This document shows positions 8,984 through 22,335 of a stretch of 64,000 nt of DNA, piece after piece. A program made the position numbers and the translations under genes. Below the pieces are notes generated by a model, which worked only from the letters and a program-made list of their open reading frames with translations, made no database searches and was not told where the DNA came from. How positions within the stretch are numbered: position 1 is the first letter of the stretch; each line of letters begins with the position of its first letter. Origin of the DNA: Pigoraptor chileana (lineage: Eukaryota; Opisthokonta; Filasterea); contig CALSCR010002518.1 in NCBI GenBank assembly GCA_943704495.1, forward strand, positions 1-64,000, written 5' to 3'.

Positions 8984-11900
8984 ATGGCCGACATGGACAC
9001 TCGAATGCTGGTGCGTGGATGTCTCTCTCGCAGTCTATCCAGAACACCGAGTGCAACGAGCATTGGGCTTCTGCTCTGGACTTTTATATATTAGGGAAAA
9101 TCTGCACATTTGCACTGCTATGGTGATGGATTACTTCTGCTGATATTGTATGCATGGCCTTGGTACTATACAGGACCGTGTCCGCACGAATGAGTCTGTG
9201 GTCACGTTCAAGGATCGGTCGGGATCCCCCGACAATGGACCGACTTCCGAAGCGCAAAAGTTTGTTTTACCGCCGATTGGTGCCGTTGACATGGTAAGTT
9301 TTTGACACACAAGCAACGTCATGGCAGGGCTAGGTGTGCCATTTTCTGTTTGCTCCTGACTCAACTGTCTGCATGCTGATCATGTTGGATACTTGTGTTT
9401 GCGGTTCAGTTTGGCAAATCAAGGACAGCGTCAAAGACATATCCTCCGGTATTGAAGCACAAGTCATGGACGAAAGCGTCGCCGTGGAAGGAGGAACGCC
9501 ACTTCCACCGCATCAGCGATTCTATTGGCAACAACTACAGCCCCGCAGCACAAGAGCTAAACATGAAGGCCGTCGCATCAATGCAGAAGCTAGGCGCGAG
9601 TGCAAGTTTGTCCCCAATGCCGTGAGTAGATGTCGATTTCAGCTCAGTAACAATTGTGGACGTTCCGCATAAGCACAGTTTTTGACTGGTGTGATTTGTA
9701 CTCTTGGCTCTAACAGTGGACACGCTCGGCCGAAATCGCCGGGCAATAGGACTCTGGACCCTGTTGGCCATGCCCACACACTCGACCTCGTCGTGTCGAC
9801 TCGCAGTGCCGCAGATCCATACACAGCGGCTGAGCAGCTGTCTATCGGGCACCAGGATAAAATGTCTACCTATGGCCTCTCGCGGCCCGTGACGCCTGCT
9901 GAACGTGACCAGGACGTGAGTGCCACCCTCTCTATGCACGAATCATAACTGTTGTATTTGGGTCATCTTGCGGTTTCCAGAAGCCTCCTTATTGATTCTG
10001 ATGGGACGGCCTTTTCCGTGCAGCGATACTGGTACTACGTTGAGAACGGCATTGACGACGACGCCGTGTCGCCCCTTGACGAGCAGTGGATCGAGAACAC
10101 GATTGCGCGGGTGAGCCGCGTGGCACGTGACGGCACAGACCAGTCGCTGCTTGTTGAACAGCTTGTGGCTGAAATGACTGCCGATTACACGGTCAGCTTG
10201 AAGAAGAGCATTCTCGACTATGTGCTGCGCGACGCCGAGGAGCAGGCGCGGCTGCGGATAGCAGTGCCCCCCCGTGCAACAGAGAGGTGGGTTGCGCAGC
10301 GTCACCCTGCCGTTGTGGTTTCCTGATTTATGTGCTATCCCAGTCGCCAGTGCTGTCGGAATCATGTGCAGACTGGCAGGCAATTGATGCATTTTGGTTG
10401 CTGACTGTCCGCAGACTGCGCGAGTCGCACTATCCGTGGCACACATCTGTTGAGGACTCCCGCAAGTACCTCACCGACAATCTCCATGCCAACCACGAAA
10501 TCATGCTCGATGTTCTGCGAACATGGTGTGACATATCCCATGTGCGCCTCATTGGCCTCCCCGACCTTCGCCGCAACATGCCTTGCAAAATCTCCGCATT
10601 CGAGACGTTCATGCGCGAAGCTCGAAACAGTGCACGTGCCCAACTTATGGAAGGGTGCGTTTTGTAGTGGAGTAGATATGTTCAGCTTTCTTCAATTCGT
10701 TGACGTGCGCTTTTTTGTCCTTGTGTTGTCGGCTGATATTCTTCGCCCGCATCACACAACTGCAGATGGGTCAAGCGACTCGTTGCCATATTTCAGGAGA
10801 AGAAGAGCCTCTGGCAAGGCCTCGCGACGCCCGGACCAGAGCAGGAGACCGGATTTCTGCGCCTTGACGCCTTCTTTGCCTCCGTGGCCACCCTAATGTC
10901 GAATCTCCTGCGTGCGATTGTGCGCATGTCTGTATCGGATTTTGGATCATTCTTTGAGGAGGAGGCACAGCGTGCAGCCCTGGACAAGGACATTTATCCG
11001 CCTATATTGCACGTCGCCCTTGAAATTGATGGGACCGGCATCAAGGTGGAACCCTCGTTTGCCAAAATCGAGTCGACAGTGTTGCGTGTGTACGACGAAA
11101 TGGTCAAAGCCGTTGCCGATTTCTCGCGGGTGGAGTGCCATCTGTTTGCGTCGCTGGCCAACGAGCGCCTGTTTCTGTCGGGTGATTGCAGCGAGGAGGA
11201 CGGCTCCCGGATCGTGCGCAAGACGACCAAGCAGATCCTCGTGGCCGCCGCCGAGCCCTGCGCCCGCCACATCGAGCGGTATGCAGTGTACCGACACCTG
11301 CTTAACGGGCAGGCCGAGAAGCGCCTGAAAGACTTTTTCCGTGGTGACCACACCCTTGAAGAATATGGCGCGGTGAGTATTTCTTTGCAGGTGTGATCGG
11401 TGTGAACGCCGTGGTTGATTGCGTTGGCGACCCGCCAGTGCTCTCTGCTGTGACTGACCTCATGTATCGCTGTTGTCCCTGCAGGAAATCCAACGGTTCA
11501 AGGCGTTGAGTGAGGAGATTCTCGCACTCTCGCACCACGTGCCCCTTGGAATTGTGCTGCTCGACTGCGAGGCGCTCAACACGGAACTTTCATCGCGCGC
11601 CCTCACGCTTGCCGACCGCGTTCTTGACAACGTCATTGGAACGAACAAAACGGCCAACGCCAGCATTTGTAAGCAGTACGAGCAAATCTCCGTGCGCGCA
11701 AGCCTTGTTCCAAACTCGACGGAGGAAGTTGTCGGTCTGATGGAGTATATTGAGGCCGTGCGCAACCATGAGATGGCCTCGCTGCAGGACGAGCTCAACC
11801 ACGCACAAGAGCGCCTCACCTTCCTTCTCGATCATGCGCAGCTGTCGGAGGAGGATATTGAACTCAACGCCAAGACCTTCACCTGGCCTTTGCGCGTGGA

Positions 11901-14900
11901 GCCTGTGCTTGCCGCGGCACTGAACCGCATGGCATCGCAGAAGGAAAAGGCGGGAAAGGACCTCTCCAAGCGTGTCGATGTCTTCAAGGCGTCCCTCTCG
12001 GGGCTTGCCGACGAGGTGCGGCGCTTCCGCGAGTACGAGGTCATGGCGGAGATGGACACATACATTGCCGAGCTTGCAGACCTTCAGCGCCGCCTCGACG
12101 AGGCCGACCGAGCCGTGCTTGCAATCAATCGCGAGGAAGAACTCCTTGCAACGGAGCGCACTAGCTACCCGATGCTCGCTCAGATATCGACGGAGATCGA
12201 GCCGTACCAGAAGTTGTGGACGACAATGGCTGAGTGGCAGAGCAAGTATGAGCGCTGGATGAAGGGGCCCTTCCTCGAGCTGGTGCCGGAGTCGATTGAG
12301 GCTGATACGTCGAACATGTGGCGCCTGATGTACAAGCTCACCAAGACGTTTGTGGATGTGCCTGGACCTTTGCGCGTCGCTGAGAGCATGAAGAAGCAGC
12401 TGGACAAATTCAAGTCGTACACACCGATCATCACTACACTTCGTAACCAGGGACTGCGGCCGCGCCATTGGGAGAAGATGGAAGACATTGCCGGTGTGTC
12501 TCTTAAGCCAGACCCTTCGACATCCCTTAGCCACCTCCTCGACAAGAACGTCGCCAAAATCATGGACAAGCTCGACGAGATCGGCGAAATTGCCAGCAAG
12601 GAGTTTTCGCTGGAGAAGGCTCTCGAGAAGATGAAGGAGGAGTGGGCGCCGATCGAGTTTGGCGTGCTCGCCTACCGCGACAGTGGCACTCACATTCTGT
12701 CCGCTGTGGACGACATCCAGACGCTGCTGGACGATCACATTGTCAAGTCGCAGACGATGATGGGCTCTGCGTACTGCAAGCCGTTTGAGGGTCAAATCCG
12801 GGCGTGGGAGACGACGCTCCGCCGCATCCAAGACTCAATTGACGCGTGGCTGAAGGTGCAGGCCACATGGCTGTATCTTGAGCCCATTTTTGGGTCGGAG
12901 GATATTATGCGGCAGATGCCCGCCGAGGGGAAGCGTTTCAAGTCTGTCGATAAGACGTGGCGGGACACGATGGCGCATACGGTGAAGAACACGAAGGTGC
13001 TCGTCGTCATGTCCATGTCAGGTCTGCTGGAGCGCCTTGTGGAGTGCAACGAACAACTCGACCGTATCCAGAAGGGTCTCAACGACTACCTCGAGAAGAA
13101 GCGTCTCTATTTCCCGCGCTTTTTCTTCCTCTCGAACGATGAGATGCTCGAAATTCTGTCTGAGACGAAGGATCCTCTGCGCGTGCAGCCCCATCTCAAG
13201 AAGTGCTTTGAGGGCATCGGTACGCTTGATTTCACAGATACGCTCAAGATTGTGGCCATGCTGAGCAGCGAGGGCGAGCGCGTCGCGTTCACGGACATCA
13301 TTGAGCCTGCTAAGGCTGGCGGCCAGGTGGAAAAGTGGCTGCTTGAAGTGGAGCACGCGATGCACGGGAGCATGGTGCGGTCGGTTTCTGAGAGCATCAA
13401 AGACTACGCCAAGAAGCCCCGCGAGCGATGGGTGCTCGATTGGCCTGGACAAGTCGTGCTGTGCTGTAGCCAGGTCTATTGGACCCTCGAGGTGCACGAA
13501 GCAATCAAGACACGCGGCGGCCTCTCGACATACCGCGCCAAGTGCAGCAAGCAAATTGACAACATTGTGGCGCTCGTCCGCGGCAACCTCCAGCCCCTCG
13601 AGCGCATCACCCTTGGGGCGCTCGTCGTTATTGACGTACATGCCCGCGATGTCGTCGCGAAGCTGGCGGATGAGGGCGTGTCGGACGAGAACGATTTTGA
13701 GTGGATTTCGCAGCTGCGCTACTACATGCAGGACGATGTTGCGATTGTGCGAATGATCAACGCGGGTCTCAAGTACGGCTACGAGTACCTTGGCAACACA
13801 CCCCGCCTCGTCATTACGCCGCTCACCGACCGATGCTACCGCACACTTATTGGCGCACTGCACCTCAACCTCGGAGGTGCGCCCGAGGGACCTGCCGGCA
13901 CGGGCAAGACAGAGACGGTCAAGGATCTGTCGAAGGCGGTGGCAAATAAGTGCGTCGTCTTCAACTGCTCCGATGGTCTCGACTACATTGCAATGGGCAA
14001 GTTCTTCAAGGGTCTTGCGTCGACGGGTGCGTGGTCGTGCTTTGACGAGTTCAACCGCATCGACCTCGAGGTGCTTTCTGTCGTCGCTCAGCAGATTCTC
14101 ACCATTCAGCGGGCCGTCATGGCGAACATGGCCACGGTGCTGTTTGAGGGCACCGAAATCGCCCTCAAGCCCACGTGCTCCGTCTTCATCACGATGAACC
14201 CGGGATACGCTGGCCGCTCTGAGCTCCCCGACAATCTCAAGGTGCTCTTCCGCACTGTCGCCATGATGGTCCCCGACTACGCCCTGATTGCCGAGATTTC
14301 GCTCTACTCGGTCGGCTTCGTCACCGCCCGTGGCCTTGCCGCCAAGATTGTTGCGACATATCGCCTCTGCTCTGAGCAGCTGTCATCGCAAGACCACTAT
14401 GACTACGGTATGCGCGCCGTCAAAGCCGTGCTCACTGCAGCGGGCAACCTCAAACTGAAGTACCCCGACCAGGTGGAAGATCTCCTTGTGCTCCGTTCGA
14501 TCATGGACGTCAATCTACCGAAGTTCTTGTCGCACGACATTCCCCTCTTCCGGGGCATCATTTCTGATCTCTTCCCGGGAGTGGTTCTGCCGCAACCCGA
14601 GTACAGCCGCCTCACGGAAGCCATCAACGACAACATCAAGAAGCTGCAGTTGCAGGCCGTCCCGTACTTTATTGAGAAGATCATCCAGCTGTACGAAATG
14701 ATTCTTGTGCGCCACGGCCTCATGCTCGTCGGAATGCCGTTTGGCGGCAAGTCGGCGGCGTACAAAGTGCTTAGCGGCGCACTCAGCGATCTTGCGGACA
14801 AGGGCGTTCCCGGCGAACGGCGTGTCAAGTTCCGCGTCATCAACCCAAAGTCAATCACTCTGGGACAACTGTACGGCCAGTTTGACCCCGTCAGCCACGA

Positions 14901-17900
14901 GTGGACCGACGGCGTCCTCGCAACAAAGTTTAGGGAGTTTTCTTCTCAGCCCAACAACGAGCGCAAGTGGCTGATCTTCGACGGCCCTGTCGACGCCATT
15001 TGGATTGAGAGCATGAACACGGTGCTCGACGACAACAAAAAGCTCTGTCTCATGTCGGGAGAAATCATCCAGATGAGCGACAGCATGAATCTCATCTTCG
15101 AGCCGATGGACCTCGCCGTTGCGTCGCCCGCCACAGTCAGTCGGTGCGGCATGGTGTACATGGAGCCCCACCAGCTCGGGTGGCGGCCACTCGTCGACTC
15201 GTGGCTGGAGCACGCCCTCCCTCCGCTCATCGGCGAGGCCGAGCGCAAGATAATCGACGCTCTGATCGAATGGCTTGTCGGACCGTGCCTTGCGTTTGTG
15301 CGCAAGGACTGTCGCGAGTACGCCGTATCGACAGATGCAAACCTTGTGCAGTCGTTATTGAATGTGTATCATAGCTCAATGGACGAGTTTTATGCCGAGG
15401 ACACATCGGAGATGCGGCCGCAACAGATCCATGCCTGGCTTGAGGGTCTCTTCATCTTTTCCATTGTGTGGTCCATTGGTGGCACTGTCGACGAGGACGG
15501 GCGCGCGAAGTTTGACACGTTCCTCCGCCGATTGATATCCGGTACACATGCGGACCATCCGAAGCCCAAGGTTGTTGGACTTGCCAAGGCGCAGCAGCCA
15601 CCAGAGAAGGGTCTTGTGTACGACTACCTTTTTGTGAAGCAGGGGTTCGGATCGTGGACGCCGTGGACGGACAATGCGGAGGCCGTGAGCATTCCGAAGG
15701 AGGCTGAATTTGGGCAGATTCTTGTGCCGACGATGGACACTGCGCGGTACAGCTTCCTCATGAACCTCGCAATCAACCACAACAAGCCACTGCTGTTTGT
15801 CGGGCCCACGGGCACGGGCAAGTCGGTGCTGTCGAACAAGAATCTTGCTGAGCTCAACGCCGACAGGTACAAGGTCGTGTTTGTGAACTTCAGCGCGCAG
15901 ACGAGCGCCAACCAGACACAGGACATTATCATGTCCAAGCTTGACAAACGCCGCAAGGGCGTGTTTGGCCCCCCACTCGGCAAGAAGTGCGTCATTTTTG
16001 TCGACGACCTCAACATGCCTGCAAAGGAGTTTTACGGTGCTCAGCCCCCGATCGAGCTTCTGCGGCAATGGCTGGACCAGGGCCACTGGTACGATCGGAA
16101 GGACACGAGCAAGCAGGAGCTCATCGACATGCAGCTGGTCGCCGCAATGGGACCGCCAGGTGGTGGACGCAACGAGATCTCCGCCCGCATTATGCGTCAC
16201 ATGCACGTCGTTGCGATGACAACGTTTGATGATGACACCATGACGCGTATATTCGAGTCGATCCTTGACTGGCACTTTACCACACGTGGATTTGATGCAA
16301 GCTATGCCCTTCTCAAGCGGCCGATTGTTGCGGCGACGATGGCGACTTACAAGGCTGCGCGACTCAATCTGCTGCCGACACCCTCTAAGACGCACTACAC
16401 GTTCAACCTTCGCGACTTCTCGCGAGTTGTTCAGGGCATTACGCTTACGCCCAGCAGCGTGATGTCGTCTCCTGCCAAGCTCCAGCGCCTGTGGGTACAC
16501 GAGGTGTACCGAGTGTTCTACGACCGCCTCGTCGAGCCTGGGGATCGCTCGTGGTTCTTCAACTTCGTGCGCGACGCAACAGAGAGCCACTTCAAGGTGA
16601 AGTTTGACGCTCTGATGGACCGCATTGCGACGGGCGCCGGCGGCACCACGGCCACGGAGGACGACATTCGCAGCCTCTTTTTCGGCGACTACATCAAGCC
16701 GTCTGCGGAGCCGCGCATTTACGATGAAATCGAGGACATGGACGAACTGACACGTGTTATGGAGGGGTATCTCGAAGACTACAACGCACTGAGCAAGGCG
16801 CCGATGAACCTGGTCATGTTCCGCTTTGCGATTGAGCACGTGAGCCGCATCAGCCGCGTGCTTAAGCAGCCCGGCGGAAACGCGCTCCTCGTCGGTGTCG
16901 GCGGCAGTGGCCGGCAGAGTCTCACTCGCCTCGCCGCTCACATGTCCGGATATCGCCTCGTTTCGATTGAGGTGACAAAAAGCTACAGCCGGAACGAATG
17001 GCGCGAGGACCTCAAGCGCATCATGCAAGTTGCTGGTGTGGAAGGCAAGGTGACTGTGTTTATGTTCAGCGACACGCAGATTAAGGACGAGTCGTTTGTC
17101 GAGGATATCAACAACATTCTCAACACTGGCGAGGTTCCCAACATGTTCGCCAACGACGAGAGACAGCAGATCATCGAAACGATGCGCCCCATCATCCAGG
17201 CCAAGAACCGGGGGACGGAGGCGTCGCCCAACGCCATGTACACGTTCTTCGTGGACCGCTGTCGCCAGAATCTGCACATTGTGCTGTGCATGAGCCCCAT
17301 TGGCGACGCCTTCCGCAGCCGCCTGCGCCAGTTCCCCTCGCTCATCAATTGCTGCACGATCGACTGGTTCCAGCCGTGGCCCCAGGATGCCCTCCAATGC
17401 GTCGCTGCAAAGTTTCTCGACGATGTTGAGATGCCTCCTGAAGTGCGCACGCAGGTTGTCACGATGTGCCAGTTGTTCCACGTCAGTACGCGCGACCTGT
17501 CGGCCCGGTTCCTGCGGGAACAACGGCGCCACAACTATGTCACACCCACATCGTACCTCGAGCTCATCAAGACGTTCAAAGACGTCCTCCGGCGTAAGCG
17601 CACCGAGGTGGCGCAACTCAAGGAGCGCTATGAGACGGGCCTCGAGAAGCTTCAGTTCGCTGCCTCGCAGGTTGCAACCATGCAGAAGGAGCTGGAGGAG
17701 CTCAAACCCCAGCTAATTCTCGCGTCGGCAGAGACAAAGAAGATGATGGAGACTGTTCAAGTCGAGTCCGTACAGGTGGAGGAGAAGCGCAACCTTGTCG
17801 CAAAGGACGAGGAGATTGCGTCGGTCAAGGCTGCGTCCGCTAAGGCAATTCGTGACGAGTGCGACAAGGACCTCTCCGAAGCACTCCCCGCCCTCGAAGC

Positions 17901-20900
17901 CGCCCTGTCCGCCCTCAACACGCTCAAACCGTCGGACATTTCGGTCGTCAAGACCATGAAGAACCCGCCGTCGGGCGTGAAGCTCGTGCTTGAGGCTGTG
18001 TGCGTGATGAAGAACGTCAAACCCGACCGCAAGCCCGATCCCTCTGGCAGCGGACGCATGGTTGAGGACTTCATGGGACCTGCGCTCAAGATGCTGGGCG
18101 ACATGAAGTTCCTCGACTCGCTCAAGCTGTACGACAGGGACAACATCCCCGCCCCCGTCATGAAGCGCATCCGCGAAAAGTACATTCCGAACGCCGAGTT
18201 TCAGCCGTCGCTTGTGAAGAATGCGTCAACTGCTGCCGAGGGCCTGTGCAAGTGGATCTGCGCCATGGAAGTCTACGATCGCGTTGCTAAGGTGGTGGCG
18301 CCCAAGAAGGAGGCGCTTAAGAAGGCCGAAGATGAGCTTGCAGTTGAAATGGAGATGCTTAATCGCAAGCGCGAGGAGCTGCAGCAGGTCGAGGCGAAGC
18401 TGGCCGCACTCCAGCGCGATCTCGACGGCTTGGTCGCCAAGAAGGAAGACCTCGAGCACCGCGTCGACCAATGCTCGCAGAAGCTGGTGCGCGCAGAGAA
18501 GCTAATTGGCGGACTCGGAGGCGAGAAGGACCGATGGAGCTCGACGGCGCGGTCGTTGCAGGTCATCTACAACAACCTCACGGGCGACATTCTCATCAGC
18601 TCTGGCATGATTGCGTATCTGGGGACGTTCACGTCGATCTACCGCCAAGCGTGCATCGACGGCTGGATCAAGGAGTTCAAGGATCGCGGCATTCCTTGCT
18701 CACCCTCTGCGTCCCTGACCACGACGCTCGGCGAGCCAGTCAAGATTCGCGAGTGGCACATTGCTGGGCTTCCCAAGGACCGATTCAGCTGCGACAACGC
18801 CATCATTGTGTTCAATAGCCAGCGTTGGCCACTGATGATCGACCCGCAGGGGCAGGCAAACAAGTGGATCAAGAACCTCGAACGCGAGAACAACCTCAAG
18901 GTCATCAAGCTGACGGACTCCGATTATGTGCGCACCCTCGAAAATGCCATTCAATTTGGAGCCCCGGTGCTGCTCGAGAACGTCGGCGAGGAGCTTGATC
19001 CGTCGCTGGAGCCCCTTCTGCTTAAGCAGACCTTCAAGCAGGGCGGTGTCACGTGCATCCGTCTCGGCGACTCAACGCTCGAGTACTCGCCTGCATTCCG
19101 CTTCTACATTACGACCAAGTTGCGCAATCCGCACTACATGCCGGAGTTGTCGACCAAGGTGACACTGCTCAACTTCATGATCACACCCGACGGTCTTGAG
19201 GATCAGCTGCTCGGTATTGTCGTCGCCAAGGAGCGGCCTGACCTCGAGGAGCAGAAGAACAAGCTCATCCTGGAGAGCGCGGCAAACAAGAAGCAGCTGC
19301 AGGAAATTGAGGACAAGATCCTCGAGGTCCTCTCTGCGTCGCAGGGCAACATTCTTGAGGACGAGACTGCGATTCAGGTGCTGTCGTCGTCCAAGGTGCT
19401 GGCCAATGAAATCAACGACAAGCAGGCTATTGCGGAGGATACGGAGAAGAAAATTGACGCGACGCGCGAGGGATACCGACCAATTGCTAAGCACTCGTCC
19501 ACGCTGTTCTTCAGCATTGCCGACCTCACCAACGTCGAGCCGATGTACCAGTACTCGCTCAACTGGTTCATCAATCTTTTCGTTGCGTCCATCCGCGACA
19601 GCGAAAAGTCAGATGACGTCCCAACACGTCTAAAGCACCTGCGCAACCACCTGACATATTCGCTGTACTGCAACGTGTGCCGGTCGCTGCTCGAGAAGGA
19701 CAAGCTGCTCTTCTCGTTCATGATGTGCGTTGACATTCTGCGCGACGCCGGCGAGATTGACGGTGCCGAGTGGTTCTTCTTGCTGACGGGTGGCATTGCC
19801 CTTGAGACCAAGATGGCCAATCCGCTCTCCGCGTGGCTGTCTGACAAGTCGTGGGGTGAAATCACGCGCCTGTCTGACTTTGAGTCGTTCAAGGGCCTCG
19901 CGCAGCACCTTGCGCCCAACGAGCTCAAGTGGAAGCGCCTATTTGACAGCCCAGAGCCGCACAAGGAGCCGCTCCCGGGCGACTGGGACACGAAGCTGTC
20001 GTCGTTCCAGAAGCTGTTGTTGCTCCGCTGCCTCCGTCCCGACAAGATCGTCCCTGCTGTTTCGGAGTTTGTCTCTGAGAAGCTAGGTCGCAAGTACATC
20101 GAGCCGCCGCCCTTTGACCTCGCTCGCACGTACCTCGATTCGACTGCGTGCACTCCACTGATCTTCATTCTCTCGCCTGGTGCGGACCCGATGGCTGCAC
20201 TGCTCAAGTTTGCCGAGACGAAGGGTATGGGCGGTGCGCGCATCAAGAGCATTTCGCTCGGGCAGGGCCAGGGACCAATTGCGGCCGACATGATCAAGCA
20301 GGCCACAAAGGAGGGCACGTGGGTCGTGCTTCAAAACTGTCACCTCGCCGTGTCGTGGATGCCCACTCTGGAGAAGATCTGCGAGGAAATGACGCCAGAG
20401 AATGTGCACCACGACTTCCGCCTGTGGCTGACGAGCTATCCGTCTGACAAGTTCCCCGTGTCGGTGCTGCAGAACGGCGTCAAGATGACTAACGAACCGC
20501 CAAAGGGCCTGCGCGCGAACCTCCTCCGCTCGTACCTCAACGATCCCATTTCGGACCAGGCGTTCTTTGACGGGTGCGAGCGCGCGTCCGAGTGGCACCG
20601 CCTCCTCTTTGGCCTTTGCTTTTTCCACGCTGTCGTTCAGGAGCGCCGCAAGTTTGGCCCGCTTGGCTGGAACATTCCCTACGAATTCAACGAGTCTGAC
20701 CTCCGCATCAGCGTGCGCCAACTGCAAATGTTCATCAACGAGTATGAGGAGATTCCGTTCAAGGCCATTCTTTACATGACGGGCCAGTGCAACTACGGAG
20801 GGCGTGTCACGGACGACTGGGATCGCCGCACCCTCGTCAACATTCTGGCCATTTTCCTCTCGAGCGACCTCATCGACGACGACGCCTTCAAGTTTTCGCC

Positions 20901-21945
20901 GAGCGGAACGTACTTTGCCCCTGCGGACAACGGGCACATGTCATACATTGAGTACATCCGGTCGCTGCCGTCGGTTCCGCTGCCGGAGGTGTTTGGCCTC
21001 CACAGCAACGCCGACATTGCCAAGGACATGCAGGAGACGCAGCAGCTCTTCCAGGACATTCTCTCAACCGAGGCACAGACGTCGTCGGGATCCGGCGGCC
21101 ACTCTACGGACGACATTGTCAATGGAGTGGCGAGCGATATTTTGGCGCGGATGCCGGCAAGCTTCGACATGGATGCCATCGGCCAGAAGTTCCCCGTGAC
21201 CTACCATGAAAGCATGAACACTGTGCTGCTGCAGGAGGTTGTGCGCTTCAACCGGCTGTCCTCGGTCGTCCGCAGCAGCCTCCAGAACGTCCAGAAGGCC
21301 ATGAAGGGTCTCGTTGTGCTCTCTTCGGAGCTCGAAGACGTCGTCAACAGCATCATGGTCGGAAAGATTCCCCGGATGTGGGCCAGCAAGTCGTACCCCT
21401 CGCTCAAGCCCCTCGGCAGCTACGTGAACGACCTCTTTGAGCGCCTCAAGTTCTTCCGCGACTGGATCGACAAAGGCGTTCCTGACGTCTTTTGGATCTC
21501 GGGCTTCTACTTTACGCAGTCATTCCTCACTGGTGCGCTGCAGAACTACGCGCGAAAGTATAAGATCCCCATAGATGGTCTCATTTTCGAGTTCGAGGTC
21601 CTTCCCGAAGACCCTGTGCACGCACCCGATGACGGCGTGTACGTGCGCGGCCTGTTTCTCGAGGGGGCGCGCTGGGACCGCAACACAATGCAGCTCACCG
21701 AATCCACGCCCAAGATTCTCTACGACGCACTTCCCATAATGTGGCTTGTGCCCAAGGAGAAATCGAAGGTGGAGGCAAAGCCTTGCTACGTGTGCCCCGT
21801 GTACAAGACGAGCGCCCGCCGCGGCACGCTGTCGACCACGGGACACTCGACCAACTATGTGCTGTCCATCACACTTCCGACGGACCTGAACGAAAGCCAC
21901 TGGGTCCGCAGGGGCGTCGCCGCACTCTGCCAGCTCGACGATTAA
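8984..21945 (+). CDS. axonemal inner-arm dynein heavy chain A (DNAH3/7/12 clade)
   Basis: Single-headed inner-arm type motor heavy chain, 4042 residues (DNAH7 is about 4024). Exons: 8984-9010, 9174-9293, 9410-9621, 9717-9915, 10024-10286, 10415-10654, 10766-11372 and one 10.46-kb exon 11485-21945. The tail contains YWYYVENGIDDDAVSPLD, as in this clade. AAA1 has GPAGTGKTE (about 1358) and [12 protein letters not shown]2 GMPFGGKS (about 1639), AAA3 GPTGTGKS (about 1996), AAA4 GVGGSGRQS (about 2360; the Lys-to-Arg change is usual here). The stalk coiled coils lie at about 2604-2635 and 2835-2875 around the microtubule-binding domain. The C-terminal domain ends with [18 protein letters not shown]. 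It acts in the axoneme, sliding doublet microtubules. The first exon (nine codons) is the weakest part of the model. The exact orthologue among DNAH3, 7 and 12 is not decided. Confidence 0.93.
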
Positions 21946-22335
21946 TGACATGCCACCCCTTCGTTTGCTTGTGCTTTTGCTCTTTTTATTGCAATCAATT
22001 GTAATCAATTTTGTTGTCTTTGTTTCCATTTTTTGTCTTTGCGTGTGTGCGTTATAAGAAAAGGCCGCGTGCGCGTTGTGCGTTTGCATTCAATTCAACC
22101 ATAAATCATTTGGAACCGAATCTGTCCAATACTATGTCTGCGTTGTTGGGTTGCTTTGCTCAGTTATAAGGGCAGAACATATGCGTGCGTAGTGGGCTGA
22201 TCAAGCGATGCTTTACAAACATTCACGCGGCAACATAGCTAGCGATCCTTTTCAGTTTTCTGCAATTTCAACATTATAATTACCAGTGGTTCATCAAGTA
22301 TCAATTATATACGAGTTTAATTCTGCACGCGCGAG
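21946..22335. other. convergent intergenic spacer, dynein A / IQUB
   Basis: 390 AT-rich nt holding the 3' ends of both genes. T-rich just after the dynein stop. No open frame or repeat of note. Confidence 0.6.

Noticed and set aside
15376-17616. 746-codon open frame antisense to dynein A
   Set aside because: Mirrors the real gene on the opposite strand; arises from GC-rich third codon positions, and its protein is low-complexity His/Val/Leu/Arg-rich without domains.
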